Positions 33,838-43,857 of a stretch of 64,000 nucleotides of DNA are shown here, in pieces (within the stretch, counting starts at the first letter, position 1; every line of letters starts with the position of its first letter). Source of the DNA: Fervidobacterium pennivorans (GTDB lineage Bacteria; Thermotogota; Thermotogae; Thermotogales; Fervidobacteriaceae); contig NZ_CP011393.1 of assembly GCF_001644665.1 (NCBI RefSeq), positions 1,138,001 through 1,202,000 of the forward strand. Reading direction: 5' to 3'. A program made the position numbers and the translations under genes. Under the pieces are notes generated by a model. It saw only the letters and a program-made list of their open reading frames with translations. It was not told where the DNA came from and did no database searches.

Positions 33838-34533
33838 TCATTCGAATTCTGCGTAGTCTCTAACGTACCGTTCACTCTTTATTTTCACCTTTTTTCCATC
33901 CATCTCTATAACGCCAAGCTTCTCAAGTTCTATAAACACTCTGGAAAGTGCAGGTCTTGTTGCTCCAAACTCCCTGGCAAGTTCTTCTTTTGACATATCC
34001 ATCGTAACAATAGAAGAACCCTGCTCTTCCATTAAACGGACAAGATATGAACAAACTTTTTGAACGAGATTTTTCATCGTTATCTCGTAGAACCGGTCAG
34101 TTATAAAAACAAATGCATCACTCACATATTGAAGATAGTTTCTCAAAAGTCTTTCGTTTTTCATCATCAACGAGACGAAAAAGTTTTTATCTAACGTAAG
34201 AAAAACAGAAGGTCTAACGGTTTCTACATCAACAGGATACTGCGAGTCAGCTGCAAAAATGACAGCTGCAGCCAAAAGCTTTGGTGCAAACATGTGGTCT
34301 ATCTGCAAGACTCTTCCCTCAGGATTCGTAAACAGCCCAAATGCTTCTCCTTCCACCAAGAATAGCAGTTCACTGCATTCATCACCACGTATCCTTACTA
34401 ATTCCTTCGCTCCGTATCTCTCAATCTTTGCGTTCCGAACAACTTCATCTATAAAGCTTTTTTCCACACCTTTAAATATTTCGCAATTTTCAAGAGTTTC
34501 TACAAACCTCATGTTTGAACTGCTTATGTGCAT
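33838..34533 (-). CDS. CRP/FNR-family transcriptional regulator, likely HcpR-like
   Basis: A 231-aa regulator. The N-terminal cNMP-type beta roll (ELVRIRGDECSELLFLVEGEAFGLFTNPEGR) is followed by a dimerisation helix and a C-terminal helix-turn-helix, where MSKEELAREFGATRPALSRVFIELEKLGVI is the recognition unit. No Fe-S Cys cluster like FNR is seen. It is divergent from hcp, and a palindrome lies between the two genes, so it probably activates hcp under nitrosative stress as HcpR regulators do. GGAGGAGG precedes the ATG. Confidence 0.85.
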   Translation of the reverse strand: MHISSSNMRFVETLENCEIFKGVEKSFIDEVVRNAKIERYGAKELVRIRGDECSELLFLVEGEAFGLFTNPEGRVLQIDHMFAPKLLAAAVIFAADSQYPVDVETVRPSVFLTLDKNFFVSLMMKNERLLRNYLQYVSDAFVFITDRFYEITMKNLVQKVCSYLVRLMEEQGSSIVTMDMSKEELAREFGATRPALSRVFIELEKLGVIEMDGKKVKIKSERYVRDYAEFE

Positions 34534-34591
34534 TAAAACCTCCTCCCTAATCAGTAAACTTTCGATAGTTTTCTTGGTCTCAACAAAAATT

Positions 34592-34633
34592 GTAACATAG
34601 GTTACGGAAAAATTTGAGCATCCCTGCTACAAT
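34592..34633 (+). promoter_or_regulatory. CRP/FNR-type operator and -10 element of hcp
   Basis: GTAAC-ATAG-GTTAC at 34592-34605 is a perfect palindrome with the half-site spacing of CRP/FNR-family sites. TACAAT at 34628-34633 fits a -10 element, which puts +1 near 34640 and the palindrome centre at about -41.5. That is the position of class II activators. No -35 match is present, as expected for an activated promoter. Confidence 0.7.
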
Positions 34634-34715
34634 AACAGTGAACGGTCAAAATAAATCTTTCACAAAGTTTGTAAATTGAAAAACCATGAAAAATTCACTT
34701 GTAGGAGGTGTTAGT

Positions 34716-36017
34716 ATGGCGCTGAACATGTTTTGTTACCAATGTTCACAAGCGATGAACGGAGAAGGTTGTACAGTAACGGGTGTTTGTGGAAAGGAAC
34801 CAACAGTTGCAAGGTTACAAGACAACTTAGAATTCGTATTGAAAGGTATCTCAGCGTATTATTACCATGCAAGAGAACTCGGTTACAAAGACGAAGAAAT
34901 AGCAGCATTCCTCAGCGAAGGGCTATACACAACTCTCACAAATGTGAACTTCGATGCTCAGGAGTTTGTGAACCTTGCACTTAAGGCAGGGATGATGAAC
35001 TTCAAGGTTATGCAACTTTTGAAAAAGGCACATATTGAAACTTACGGAGAACCAACACCCGTTGAGGTTGAAACTGGTACAAAGGAAGGTCATGCTATTA
35101 TCGTTACCGGTCATAACTTGAAGGCTCTCGAAGAATTACTTAAGCTGGTTGAAGGAACAGATGTTTACGTCTACACTCATTCAGAAATGTTACCAGCTCA
35201 CGGCTATCCTGGACTGAGAAAATACAAGAATCTTGCCGGTAATCTGGGTGCAGCATGGTATGACCAAAGAGAACTCTTCGACAAAATTCCAGCCGCGATA
35301 TTGGGAACAAGCAACTGTGTATTGATTCCAAAAGAATCCTACAAAGACAGGATGTTTACAACATCAATTGCAAGACTACCTGGTGTGAAACACATTGAAG
35401 GCTACGATTATTCAGAGGTTATTGCCAAAGCAAAGTCCCTGCCAAAACTCCCAGAACAACCAGGAAAATACAAACTAACAACCGGATATTCAACAACTGT
35501 TGTGAAATCTCTTGCGGGAAAAATCAAAGAGCTTGTTGAATCAGGTAAAATCAAACACTTCTTCGTCGTTGGCGGCTGTGATACACCGACAAAACGCGGT
35601 GCATATTACAGGGAATTTGTTGAGAAGCTTCCAAAAGAGACCGTTGTTATTACACTCGCCTGCGGAAAGTTTAGAATTAATGACCTGCAACTCGGAGACA
35701 TTGAAGGCATCCCAAGACTTATTGACGTTGGACAGTGTAACGATACAATTGTGGCACTTGAAATTGCAATGGCGCTTGCGGAAACGTTTGGAGTTCCAGT
35801 CACTGAATTACCTCTAACGCTTGTTCTCACATGGATGGAACAGAAAGCTGTTGCAATATTATGGACGTTACTTGCTCTTGGATTGAAAGGTATCTACATA
35901 GGTCCTGTACTGCCAGCATGGGTTAATAAAGACATACTCGATGTTCTTGTGAACAACTATGGTATAAAGCTCATCGGAGAACCTGAGGAAGATATTAAGG
36001 CGATTTTGAAAGCATAA
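34716..36017 (+). CDS. hcp: Hydroxylamine reductase (hybrid-cluster protein)
   Basis: A 433-aa hybrid-cluster protein. The N-terminal cluster Cys are in [22 protein letters not shown]. Hybrid-cluster ligands appear in [15 protein letters not shown] and [10 protein letters not shown]. The protein is shorter than the ~550-aa class I/II forms, like class III Hcp of thermophiles and archaea. It reduces hydroxylamine or nitric oxide. ATG 34716 is chosen because AGGAGGTG (34703-34710) lies just before it; an in-frame ATG at 34686 would include the ribosome site. Confidence 0.93.
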   Translation: MALNMFCYQCSQAMNGEGCTVTGVCGKEPTVARLQDNLEFVLKGISAYYYHARELGYKDEEIAAFLSEGLYTTLTNVNFDAQEFVNLALKAGMMNFKVMQLLKKAHIETYGEPTPVEVETGTKEGHAIIVTGHNLKALEELLKLVEGTDVYVYTHSEMLPAHGYPGLRKYKNLAGNLGAAWYDQRELFDKIPAAILGTSNCVLIPKESYKDRMFTTSIARLPGVKHIEGYDYSEVIAKAKSLPKLPEQPGKYKLTTGYSTTVVKSLAGKIKELVESGKIKHFFVVGGCDTPTKRGAYYREFVEKLPKETVVITLACGKFRINDLQLGDIEGIPRLIDVGQCNDTIVALEIAMALAETFGVPVTELPLTLVLTWMEQKAVAILWTLLALGLKGIYIGPVLPAWVNKDILDVLVNNYGIKLIGEPEEDIKAILKA

Positions 36018-36024
36018 ATAAAAT

Positions 36025-36056
36025 AAAGCGGTTCCTATTCAATGGGAACCGCTTTT
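36025..36056. terminator. Bidirectional intrinsic terminator between hcp and a convergent gene
   Basis: AAAGCGGTTCC (36025-36035) pairs with GGAACCGCTTT (36045-36055) over 11 bp with a 9-nt loop, followed by a T run on each strand side. Confidence 0.85.
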
Positions 36057-38179
36057 ATCTTTTCATGGTAAAAAATTGGATAGTTCCATCAGCCAAAGTT
36101 ACAAGGATTCCATTTTTGTAAGGTAAAACATCCATCACAAATCCTGTCGAAACAACAAACTTATCATATCTTCCAGTATTTGCATCGATAACAGTCAGTT
36201 CTCCGTTGTTAGTTCCCAGCACAAGTTGCCCAGTGTCGAGGATTTTCGGGGAGCAGCCCATCGTTGAAGAACCTATATTGCTGGACCAAACAATGTTCCC
36301 ATTCTTCCCATCTATTTTATACACTTTACCGTTAATTGTGGAAATAAATATAAAATCCCCTATGTTTTCAACGGCTGAATAACCTATACCTGGGATTCTT
36401 AGATTCCAAATTTTTTCTTTTTTTCGTATATCCATCGCATTAACAGTTCCTTCGATACTTGAGTAAATCAGTAAAGTTCCAACAAGTGCAGGGGTTGAAC
36501 TACCAGATGTGTAGTAGGTTTTTCCAATGTTAAATCGCTCAATTGGATTTCCATATTCATCTATTAGGTAAATGTTTCCGTCCCAGGAAGGTTGAAAATA
36601 AATATTATCTTTGAAAAATGGTTGCACTTGTAGTAGACTTTTAAAGTCGTGTTTTGCTATCACTCTAGAGTCGGAAAGTCTCAAGATATAGAAATACCTA
36701 CCAGCACAGATAGCAATTGTGGAATTACCTTTTTTTAGTGAATAAACTGGCTCCGACAATTTTATTTGTCTCGTGAAATTTCCTGTGCTATCAAAAAAAA
36801 CGAATTGTCCCTTCTAAATCTCCAACAACTATTTCTCTTGTACATATTTTTGAATGAGTTTCTTGGGAAATCACTTCTACATTTGCCACAACAGGACCTA
36901 CGCTTTTTCTCCAAATTACTTTACCATCTTTTAAAAAGACTACATTGCCAGAGTAATCAGCAACGATAACTCCATCTTCGAAAACTGCTGGTTTTGAGTA
37001 GATAGTGTCTTCCAGACTAAAAGTCCAAGCCTTCTTTAATACATTATTTTCTCTATTTTCTGCCCTTTCCAATTTAAAAAATCTTTGGTAAATTCCATCC
37101 TTACCAACAACGGAGATTCTTAAAAGAACAGAAAAATCACTTTTTGGAACGTTAGTAAGTGTAACTTCATAGGTTAAAAACTTCTGTGTGTTATACTGCA
37201 ATGCTCGTTCATATATCAATCTGCCATTAGCCAAGATTCTTATTCTCTCAGCTCCAATGTAATCAACTTTTAGTTTCACTTTATTATCAGAAGTTTCCAT
37301 AAGCTTTATTGTCGCATCAATCATTCGTCGTTTTTTCTTTTCAAGGGGTATGCTTTTAATCAATTGAAAGCTATCGCTATCCACGTTGTATTTCCACAGG
37401 TAAGCATTTTCTTTATCCCAGCTTAAAACACTCATATTTCCATCCTTTGCAGCACCAAGGGTTTGAAACCATGCACCGTTGTAACAACCTGAATAGTCGT
37501 ATTTGTGAACATGTCCAGAAAAGGCAAAAATAACGTCATATTTGGATATTAAGTCGATTATTTTCCAACCATCGTCCGTGTATGTTACAGGTCCGCCCAA
37601 TGGGTGGTGCGAAAGCAGTATTACTCGCTTGCCTTTTGCTGATGCTTTCTCCAGTTCTTTTTCCAACCACATTATTTGGGCTTTCCCAATATGACCACCA
37701 TGTTGGAAATACATTGTAGTGTCGATACCTAAAAAGATAAAGTTACCAACTTCCTTAGAAAAAACTTCGTAAAGACCTTTGGAAAAACTGTCCGAATTTT
37801 CTAATACCTTACTCTTCCTTACCACATAACTCCATCGCACGTCATGGTTCCCCAGAAGAGAATTGTATGGAATTTGCGCTTTTTCAATTATAGATAGCGC
37901 ATTTTTTAATCCTTCAAATTCCTCGTTACTTCCCATCTCGGTTAAATCTCCAAGTAAAAACACATGCTGTGGCTTAATCTCTGTTATTTTGTTTAGCAAT
38001 CTTTCTATGGTTTTCTGTTTGTACGGAAAGTGCAAATCCGTCAGCAAAACAACGTAGCCTTGATGCGAGAAAAACGGATAAGATTGTGTATTCCTATTTT
38101 GGCCATGAAGTATCTGCGAAGTAAATATAGCAAAAAACAAGAGCAAAAACACTAAAGTTCGTATATGTTTGCTTTTCAA
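36055..38179 (-). pseudogene. Frameshifted gene: secreted metallophosphoesterase fused to PQQ-like beta-propeller
   Basis: The first frame (36791-38179, 462 aa) has a signal peptide, then a calcineurin-like phosphoesterase with LTDLHF, LGDLTEMGS, LLGNHDVRW, SHHPLGG and FSGHVH metal ligands. Propeller-like repeats then start and the frame ends at GDLEGTIRFF. In another frame (36055-36790, 234+ aa) the repeats continue as DSTGNFTRQIKLSEPVYSL and so on. The switch falls exactly in a run of eight T (coding strand). Removing one T joins the two into a single ~700-aa protein. The second part has no Shine-Dalgarno. It is either a recent null mutation, a sequencing error, or transcriptional slippage on the homopolymer. 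Confidence 0.8.
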
Positions 38180-38226
38180 CTTCGGTTCTCCTCCTATTTT
38201 TTTGAGATTTTCACAATTTCATTTTT

Positions 38227-38252
38227 AAAAACTCCCGCCGTTGTGGCGGGAG
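38227..38252 (-). terminator. Intrinsic terminator after the small winged-helix gene
   Basis: CTCCCGCC (38232-38239) pairs with GGCGGGAG (38245-38252). On the minus strand a T-rich run follows. It separates the winged-helix gene from the phosphoesterase gene. Confidence 0.75.
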
Positions 38253-38274
38253 AGTTTCCAGAATTTTATTCTTT

Positions 38275-38457
38275 TCACTGTTTCTTAGCCTGGTAATAGC
38301 ATCTTTTAGGAGATTCTATCCTGCCTTCCTCTTTTAGTGCCTTTATCGCTTTATCAACATCTTCTTTTGAAAGTCCGGCTTTTTCCGCAATGTCACCTGG
38401 TCTTAAAGGCTTGTCTGATTCCATGAGAACTTTGAAAACCAATTCCTTCTTGTCCAT
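38275..38457 (-). CDS. Small winged-helix DNA-binding protein
   Basis: A 60-aa protein that is one helix-turn-helix unit: VFKVLMESDKPLRPGDIAEKAGLSKEDVDKAIKALKEEGRIESPKRCYYQ. This is the pattern of a winged helix with a short wing. GGGGGG precedes the ATG. Single-domain proteins of this type may be regulators or may assist larger complexes; its targets are unknown. Confidence 0.8.
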   Translation of the reverse strand: MDKKELVFKVLMESDKPLRPGDIAEKAGLSKEDVDKAIKALKEEGRIESPKRCYYQAKKQ

Positions 38458-38505
38458 TCATACATCCCCCCTAAATATAAAGTAAACCTGCTTTAAATTG
38501 ATACG

Positions 38506-38514
38506 TGGTATAAT
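38506..38514 (+). promoter_or_regulatory. Extended -10 promoter for the DUF523 gene
   Basis: TGGTATAAT (38506-38514) fits TGnTATAAT, about 36 bp before the GTG start at 38550. No -35 is needed for this class. Confidence 0.6.
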
Positions 38515-38549
38515 TATTATAGCACAAAAAGACCAAGGGAGTGACTGAT

Positions 38550-39524
38550 GTGAAAAAAGTGACGGAGAGAGAAATTCTGAATACGAAAGATATTAAACCA
38601 AAATTAGTTGTCAGCAGGTGTTTTTTTGAACACACAAGATACGATGGTGGAATCATCTCGAGTGAAATTGTAAAAAAGCTTGAAAAATATTGTGACTTTA
38701 TAAAAGTTTGTGCCGAAGTTGAAATAGGTCTACCAATTCCCAGAGAACCCATAGATGTCTTTCTTATAAGAAACAAATTGAGACTTATGAACAAAACGAT
38801 GTCAGAGGATCTTACGGATAAGATGATTTCTTTCAGTCATAAATTTGCCGATAGTCTCCCAAACGACATCGACGGAATGATATTAAAATCCAAGTCTCCA
38901 TCCTGTGCTTTGAATGATGCAAAACTGTACGGAGAAAATGGGAGAGTCATTTCAAAAACGCCTGGGTTATTTGCAAAGGTTATGTTAGAAAGGTTTCCTC
39001 ATCTTGCCATTGAAAGCGAAATGAGACTTACAAATGATAAGCTGAGATTTGAATTTCTCACATTCATTTTCACACATGCACGTTTTAGAAATGTCACCAA
39101 CAAGAAAGAACTTATTGAATTCCATTCAAGGAATAAGTATTTACTATTAGCGAAAAATGAGAAAGTGATGCGTGATATGGGAAAGTTGGTAGCACAAAAG
39201 GGGTTTGATGACACTACTAAAATCGCATACGAACAACTGCTTGTAAAGGTGCTGAAAACACCTTTGAAAGTGCCAAAGGTTATTAATACACTTCTACATT
39301 TGTATGGCTATTTCAAAGACAAGCTATCATCGCAGGAAAAAGCGTATTTTATGGATTTGTTAGAAGACTACAAAAATCATATTGTAAACTTGCAAACTCT
39401 ACTAGCAATCCTAAAATCCTGGGCTATAAGATATTCAGTCGATTATATCTTGGATCAAACATTTTTTGAACCATATCCCAAGGAATTGGACCAGCTGAAA
39501 CTCGAAAAAGATGCCGCGAGGTGA
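38550..39524 (+). CDS. DUF523 and DUF1722 domain protein
   Basis: A 324-aa protein. The N-terminal DUF523 domain (about 15-150) has VVSRCFFEHTRYDGG, VCAEVEIGLPIPREPI and LKSKSPSCALNDAKLY, where Cys residues may bind metal. The C-terminal DUF1722 domain (about 185-300) has FHSRNKYLLLAKN, typical of YbgA-like proteins. Biochemical role unknown, although such proteins are often near photolyase or thiouridine genes in other bacteria. GTG 38550 is chosen for its 8-nt distance from AAGGGAG. Confidence 0.85.
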   Translation: MKKVTEREILNTKDIKPKLVVSRCFFEHTRYDGGIISSEIVKKLEKYCDFIKVCAEVEIGLPIPREPIDVFLIRNKLRLMNKTMSEDLTDKMISFSHKFADSLPNDIDGMILKSKSPSCALNDAKLYGENGRVISKTPGLFAKVMLERFPHLAIESEMRLTNDKLRFEFLTFIFTHARFRNVTNKKELIEFHSRNKYLLLAKNEKVMRDMGKLVAQKGFDDTTKIAYEQLLVKVLKTPLKVPKVINTLLHLYGYFKDKLSSQEKAYFMDLLEDYKNHIVNLQTLLAILKSWAIRYSVDYILDQTFFEPYPKELDQLKLEKDAAR

Positions 39525-39534
39525 AATAAAGTAA

Positions 39535-40428
39535 ATGAAAGCAGCTCCTAGCATTGTTTCACATGTTATGTACACACTCTTAAAGATTACCCGGTTTTCG
39601 AAAGTTGTTGAAAAGAAAATGATAGAAAACAAATTTAATAAATCTCCAGCGCCTCCGAAGAAATCTATCTATAGAGTGGCTGATGTTTCACTCTCGTATA
39701 TCTTAGAGAGACAGGTTTGGGAAATTAAACCGAAGAATTCTAGACCAGAAATTGTGGTTATCTTTCTTCACGGTGGAGCGTACATTGCAAATATATCTAA
39801 GATGCATTGGAATGTTGTCCAGAAAATATTTGAAATGATTCGTCCAATAATTTATGTGCCGGATTATCCCTTAGCTCCAGAATCAAATTGGAGAGATACC
39901 TATACATTCATGGATGAGTTATATTGGAGGGTGCAGGAAAAATATACAGATAAGAAAATCGTTTTTATAGGTGACTCGGCCGGTGGAGGACTAGCCTTGG
40001 GGTTTGCACAAAAGTTGAGAGATGAAGGTAAGAACTTACCAAACCACATTGTTCTTTTTTCTCCATGGCTTGATTTAAACATGGACAATCCCGAAATTAG
40101 AGAATACGAAGATAGGGATGTGATTTTAACTACTAAAGGTTTGATGGCAGCTGCACAAAAATATAGCGGAGGTACTAATTTTAAAAACCCTTATCTAAGT
40201 CCTATCTATGGCGATTTCTCGAAACTTTGCCCAATCACCGTCTTCACAGGGACAAATGATTTATTGCACCCAGACTCTAAAAAATTGCGGGAGCTATGTT
40301 TGTCTCAAAACCTCTCGCTTAATTACTTTGAATATCCTCGAATGTTCCACGATTGGGTGATCTTCACATTTCTACCAGAATCAAAAGACGCGCTTGAAAA
40401 GGTCAAAAGCATATTAGTGACAGATTGA
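39535..40428 (+). CDS. Alpha/beta hydrolase, hormone-sensitive-lipase type esterase
   Basis: A 297-aa hydrolase. HGGAYIANIS carries the oxyanion HGG motif, GDSAGGG holds the nucleophile Ser, and TGTNDLLHPDS and MFHDWVIF supply the acid and base of the triad. The fold has no signal peptide, so it acts in the cytoplasm on short-chain esters; the substrate is unknown. The ATG follows GAGGTG by about 11 nt, and the gene lies 10 bp after the DUF523 gene. Confidence 0.88.
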   Translation: MKAAPSIVSHVMYTLLKITRFSKVVEKKMIENKFNKSPAPPKKSIYRVADVSLSYILERQVWEIKPKNSRPEIVVIFLHGGAYIANISKMHWNVVQKIFEMIRPIIYVPDYPLAPESNWRDTYTFMDELYWRVQEKYTDKKIVFIGDSAGGGLALGFAQKLRDEGKNLPNHIVLFSPWLDLNMDNPEIREYEDRDVILTTKGLMAAAQKYSGGTNFKNPYLSPIYGDFSKLCPITVFTGTNDLLHPDSKKLRELCLSQNLSLNYFEYPRMFHDWVIFTFLPESKDALEKVKSILVTD

Positions 40429-40432
40429 AGTT

Positions 40433-41659
40433 TTAATAATTATTCCAAACAAACCTAATTATCTCATCTTGGTACTCCATGGCGACGTATGTTGGCACAA
40501 CAAAGTTGTTGACCATTATGGCGAATGCCACTTTTCTACCAGTCTTTGTAACCATCACCCCTGCTATGTTCGAAACTTTCTGCAAAGTTCCAGTTTTTGC
40601 ATACAATGTTATATCCCCAAGTCTTCTTTCCATAGTTCCCTCTGTTCCTGACCTTGCTAACGTTGATATGAACCCGTTAAAACCTCCGTGGTTTCTGTAT
40701 GCGTAAACTAACGTTTGTGCAACCATATACGGTGTAGCAAGATTGTAAGTTGATAAACCTGAACCGTCGTTCAATTTGAAAGGATAATATTCTCCGAAAA
40801 GTTTCTTGTAAAAGTCATTCATCACTTTGAGTGAATTGTAAATACTACCCAATCCGTAGACTCTTAGACCCACGGTTCTTAATATTTGTTCAGCGTAAGA
40901 ATTGCTGCTATACTTGTTTGCAATCGCTATAAGGTTTTTCAAAGTGGCGGATTTAATTACTATGAATTCTCTGTAGTCGTTTCTTAATTTGCCAACTTTA
41001 ACTGTACCGTAAACTTTGATTCCGTAATCATTGAGAATTTTTATAACGTTAAGCCCAAAATTCAACGCCACAGCGTTGACATCGTATGGATTAAATGCAT
41101 TAGGGTTTTCTTTAAGCACAAGAGCATCGATACTTGGATTTTTGTAATCCCACTCCCAACCAATACCCCATCTTTCGTTTGAGAAAAAGGAATTATCAAT
41201 AACGATATCACCTTCGATTTCTTTAACACCTTCGAAAATGAATTTCTTAAAATTTTCTCTGAGTGTCTCAACACTCATTGAGGGATCTCCATTACCTTTT
41301 ATGACAATATCTCCCCTAATCCTTGGTGAAATGTTACCACGTGGAACATAAACAGTAGTCGTATAGCGAAATTCAGGTCCAAGCACTTCCCAAGCCACAA
41401 GTGTGGAAAACACTTTTGTCAAGGAAGCTGGGATAAAAAGGGTATGCTCATTATAGTGAACGAGAGCATTACCGTTGTCTGCATCAACAAAATATACACC
41501 AACAAAGCCACCTTGTGGTATTCTCGATGTTATCAGTGAATAAACATCTTTTGATGAACCAAAAGAAGGGTAAAGTAGCAGTGATACCGATAAAAGTAAG
41601 AGAAAAAATCTGGAATTCTTAATCTCCTTACTCAACAACTTGATGAATGCTCTGAACAC
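40433..41659 (-). CDS. dacB: D-alanyl-D-alanine carboxypeptidase/endopeptidase, S13 (PBP4) family
   Basis: A 408-aa penicillin-binding protein of the DacB type. The three active-site motifs are SLTK, SSNSYAEQ (SxN) and KTGTL. An N-terminal signal or anchor is FFLLLLSVSLLLYPSFG. It trims or cuts peptidoglycan peptides in the periplasm. GTG 41659 starts within birA (32-bp overlap), and GGAGG lies 11 nt upstream inside birA, so translation is coupled. Confidence 0.88.
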   Translation of the reverse strand: MFRAFIKLLSKEIKNSRFFLLLLSVSLLLYPSFGSSKDVYSLITSRIPQGGFVGVYFVDADNGNALVHYNEHTLFIPASLTKVFSTLVAWEVLGPEFRYTTTVYVPRGNISPRIRGDIVIKGNGDPSMSVETLRENFKKFIFEGVKEIEGDIVIDNSFFSNERWGIGWEWDYKNPSIDALVLKENPNAFNPYDVNAVALNFGLNVIKILNDYGIKVYGTVKVGKLRNDYREFIVIKSATLKNLIAIANKYSSNSYAEQILRTVGLRVYGLGSIYNSLKVMNDFYKKLFGEYYPFKLNDGSGLSTYNLATPYMVAQTLVYAYRNHGGFNGFISTLARSGTEGTMERRLGDITLYAKTGTLQKVSNIAGVMVTKTGRKVAFAIMVNNFVVPTYVAMEYQDEIIRFVWNNY

Positions 41660-42341
41660 CGATTACTTTGCCTCCTACATCAACGTACAAAGTATCTTCT
41701 GTGATTTTTAAAACAGTCCCTTCAGCAATCTGTTCATCAACGTTTACCTTAATCTTATCTCCTTCTCTTGGGACTAAGTATTTCTTCCAGAGTTTTGTGA
41801 TGCTCTCAGTTTCATTTCTGTAAGTTATCAATAAATTCCAAGCATGTTTGTTAATCGCATCGAGTATGTAAGTGATTTTCACCTTTTTCTTTAGGATGTC
41901 TTTTAATGAGATTGCGATATCTTTTAAGTCATCTGGAATGTCGTTGTTCACGTTAATTCCTATACCTACAATTATTGCAACTACTCTATCGTTAACAGAA
42001 ACAGCTTCTGAGAGTATACCAGCAAGCTTTTTGCCGTCGTAATATATGTCATTGGGCCATTTTATGTAAGCTTTCACCTTCAACTTTTTTAGTACTTCCA
42101 CAATGGCTACAGAAAATACTTTTGTGTATGCATGAAGGCTTATGTGCACCTTCGGCTTAAAGAGAACTGAGTACCAGAGTCCCCCTTCTGGAGAGTACCA
42201 CGTTCTTCCCATCCTACCTTTGCCGGCCGTTTGCTTAATAGCAACAACTATAGCTCCATCGTGGAAAGACTTGTAATTCCTTTTCAAAAACTCGTTGGTG
42301 CTATCTACCTCGTAAAGTACTTCTATCTCTTCTCCTATCAT
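41628..42341 (-). CDS. birA: Biotin-protein ligase (BirA catalytic type)
   Basis: A 237-aa ligase lacking the DNA-binding domain of repressor-type BirA. Motifs: KQTAGKGRMGRTWYSPEGGLWYSVLF (biotinyl-AMP loop), IKWPNDIYYDGKKLAGILSE and IVGIGINVN. A C-terminal SH3-like domain follows. It attaches biotin to carrier Lys residues, such as the carrier at 19234-19665. It overlaps dacB. Confidence 0.92.
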   Translation of the reverse strand: MIGEEIEVLYEVDSTNEFLKRNYKSFHDGAIVVAIKQTAGKGRMGRTWYSPEGGLWYSVLFKPKVHISLHAYTKVFSVAIVEVLKKLKVKAYIKWPNDIYYDGKKLAGILSEAVSVNDRVVAIIVGIGINVNNDIPDDLKDIAISLKDILKKKVKITYILDAINKHAWNLLITYRNETESITKLWKKYLVPREGDKIKVNVDEQIAEGTVLKITEDTLYVDVGGKVIGVQSIHQVVE

Positions 42342-42391
42342 CTCTACACCCAGCTCCCCTTATACGTTTTCCAGAAAATTTACCTGTAAAA

Positions 42392-43828
42392 CTATAATGT
42401 TTTCCTTCTTAAAAACTCTTTCAGCCTGTGTCTCAAGAAAATTGCGGAAGAAAGTAAATAAACCAATGCGCCAAAAACTGTGGATGGAATTACCCAAATA
42501 CGTTTTGATGAAATATTAGAAAAGAAATAAGTTGCCACTCCCATGATAAGCGAAGATAAGATAATGTACAAATCTTCTTTTTCGAAAAGCTTTTTGTTTT
42601 TCTCTTTTATCAAAAGGTACAGAAAACCTATTATTCCTGCAACACTTGTGGCTAATGCAACGCCAATTGGTCCATACTTCAAACCAACAAGAAGGTCCAT
42701 CACTACATTCGACAAAGCAACTATTATTGTAGCCTTTAAAGGGGTCTTCATATCTTTCATCGCGTGGCGTGCACGTGCCATTGTTGAATACATACCATAA
42801 AAAGGTAATCCTAAGACGTATGCGTTTAGTACCTGGGCGGTAATTCTGGTATCCTTTGCTGTAAATTGCCCGTATTCGTAAAACAACCGAAGTATTGGCT
42901 CGTCAAGAACGATAAGACCTATTGTTGCTGGAACTGTGAAGAACAATGTTGAAGTTATTCCGTGTTTTAAGTGCTGGGTATAATTTTCTCTATCGTTGCT
43001 GATTGTTGAGAGTATCACAGTTGCCACAGCCACTCCAAACAAACCATATGGAAGCATGTAAAATCTTGATGCATATTGGAGGTAGGAAACACCTCCACCA
43101 AGTCCTCGACTGTAATAAGAGACCACATTTGTGTCCACTATGCTGTTGATTTGAGAAATAGACATCGCTAGAAAACTGGGCCAAAATAGTTTTAAAAACT
43201 CGTTTGTGTATTTAAATGTGAAACGGAGTTTGTGTCTTCTTAATGGATAAGCTAGCGCCAAGAACGCAGCTGCTTCTCCTATTAGAAATCCCCAAGTGGG
43301 TCCGTAAATACCCAAACCCGGGAGTAACGTAAAGACTATGATCACAATATTTGGAATAATAGGTGTTAACGCCGGGTAAAAGAATTTACCACGTGTGTTT
43401 TCAATAGAATACGTTATTGCCCACCAAAAGATGAAAAATATCGAAGGAGCAGTTATTCTTGCCAAAACACGTATGAGTTCTTTTGTTTGCGGTGCTGCAC
43501 CTGAACTGAAAAGGTATATGACTATATCTGGGAAAATCATAACAGTCGACACTATAACTAGCAAGACTATTGTAAAACTAGTTAGCACGGAAGATAGAAA
43601 CTCATCTTTATCTTTCGATTCACTGTAAAGTGGTACAAATGCAGAAGTCATCGCACCTTCGCCGAAAACCCTTCGTAAGAAAAACGGGAACAAGATGGCA
43701 ACGAAATATGCATCTGCTTGCCATGATGTTCCAAATTTTGAGGCTATGAGCATGTCTCGAACAAGTCCCAAGACTCTTGACAAGAATGTTGCTACGGCGA
43801 ATGCAAGACTACTTAACATTACACTCAA
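42392..43828 (-). CDS. murJ: Lipid II flippase MurJ (MviN family)
   Basis: A 478-aa membrane protein with about 13-14 hydrophobic segments. Family marks are FLSRVLGLVRDMLIASKFGTSWQADAYFVAILFPFFLRRVFGEGAMTSAFVPLYSE at the N terminus and ARHAMKDMKTPLKATIIV. It flips lipid-linked peptidoglycan precursors. TTG start about 10 nt after GGAGG. It follows rny and precedes birA in a cell-envelope and RNA run of genes. Confidence 0.93.
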   Translation of the reverse strand: MSVMLSSLAFAVATFLSRVLGLVRDMLIASKFGTSWQADAYFVAILFPFFLRRVFGEGAMTSAFVPLYSESKDKDEFLSSVLTSFTIVLLVIVSTVMIFPDIVIYLFSSGAAPQTKELIRVLARITAPSIFFIFWWAITYSIENTRGKFFYPALTPIIPNIVIIVFTLLPGLGIYGPTWGFLIGEAAAFLALAYPLRRHKLRFTFKYTNEFLKLFWPSFLAMSISQINSIVDTNVVSYYSRGLGGGVSYLQYASRFYMLPYGLFGVAVATVILSTISNDRENYTQHLKHGITSTLFFTVPATIGLIVLDEPILRLFYEYGQFTAKDTRITAQVLNAYVLGLPFYGMYSTMARARHAMKDMKTPLKATIIVALSNVVMDLLVGLKYGPIGVALATSVAGIIGFLYLLIKEKNKKLFEKEDLYIILSSLIMGVATYFFSNISSKRIWVIPSTVFGALVYLLSSAIFLRHRLKEFLRRKTL

Positions 43829-43857
43829 TTTTCGACAACCTCCGAAGACAAAGTGTT

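Noticed and set aside
36055-36759. Independent beta-propeller gene starting at TTG 36759
   Set aside because: There is no ribosome site before it and the frame joins the upstream phosphoesterase by one-base change in T8, so it is treated as the 3' part of a frameshifted gene.
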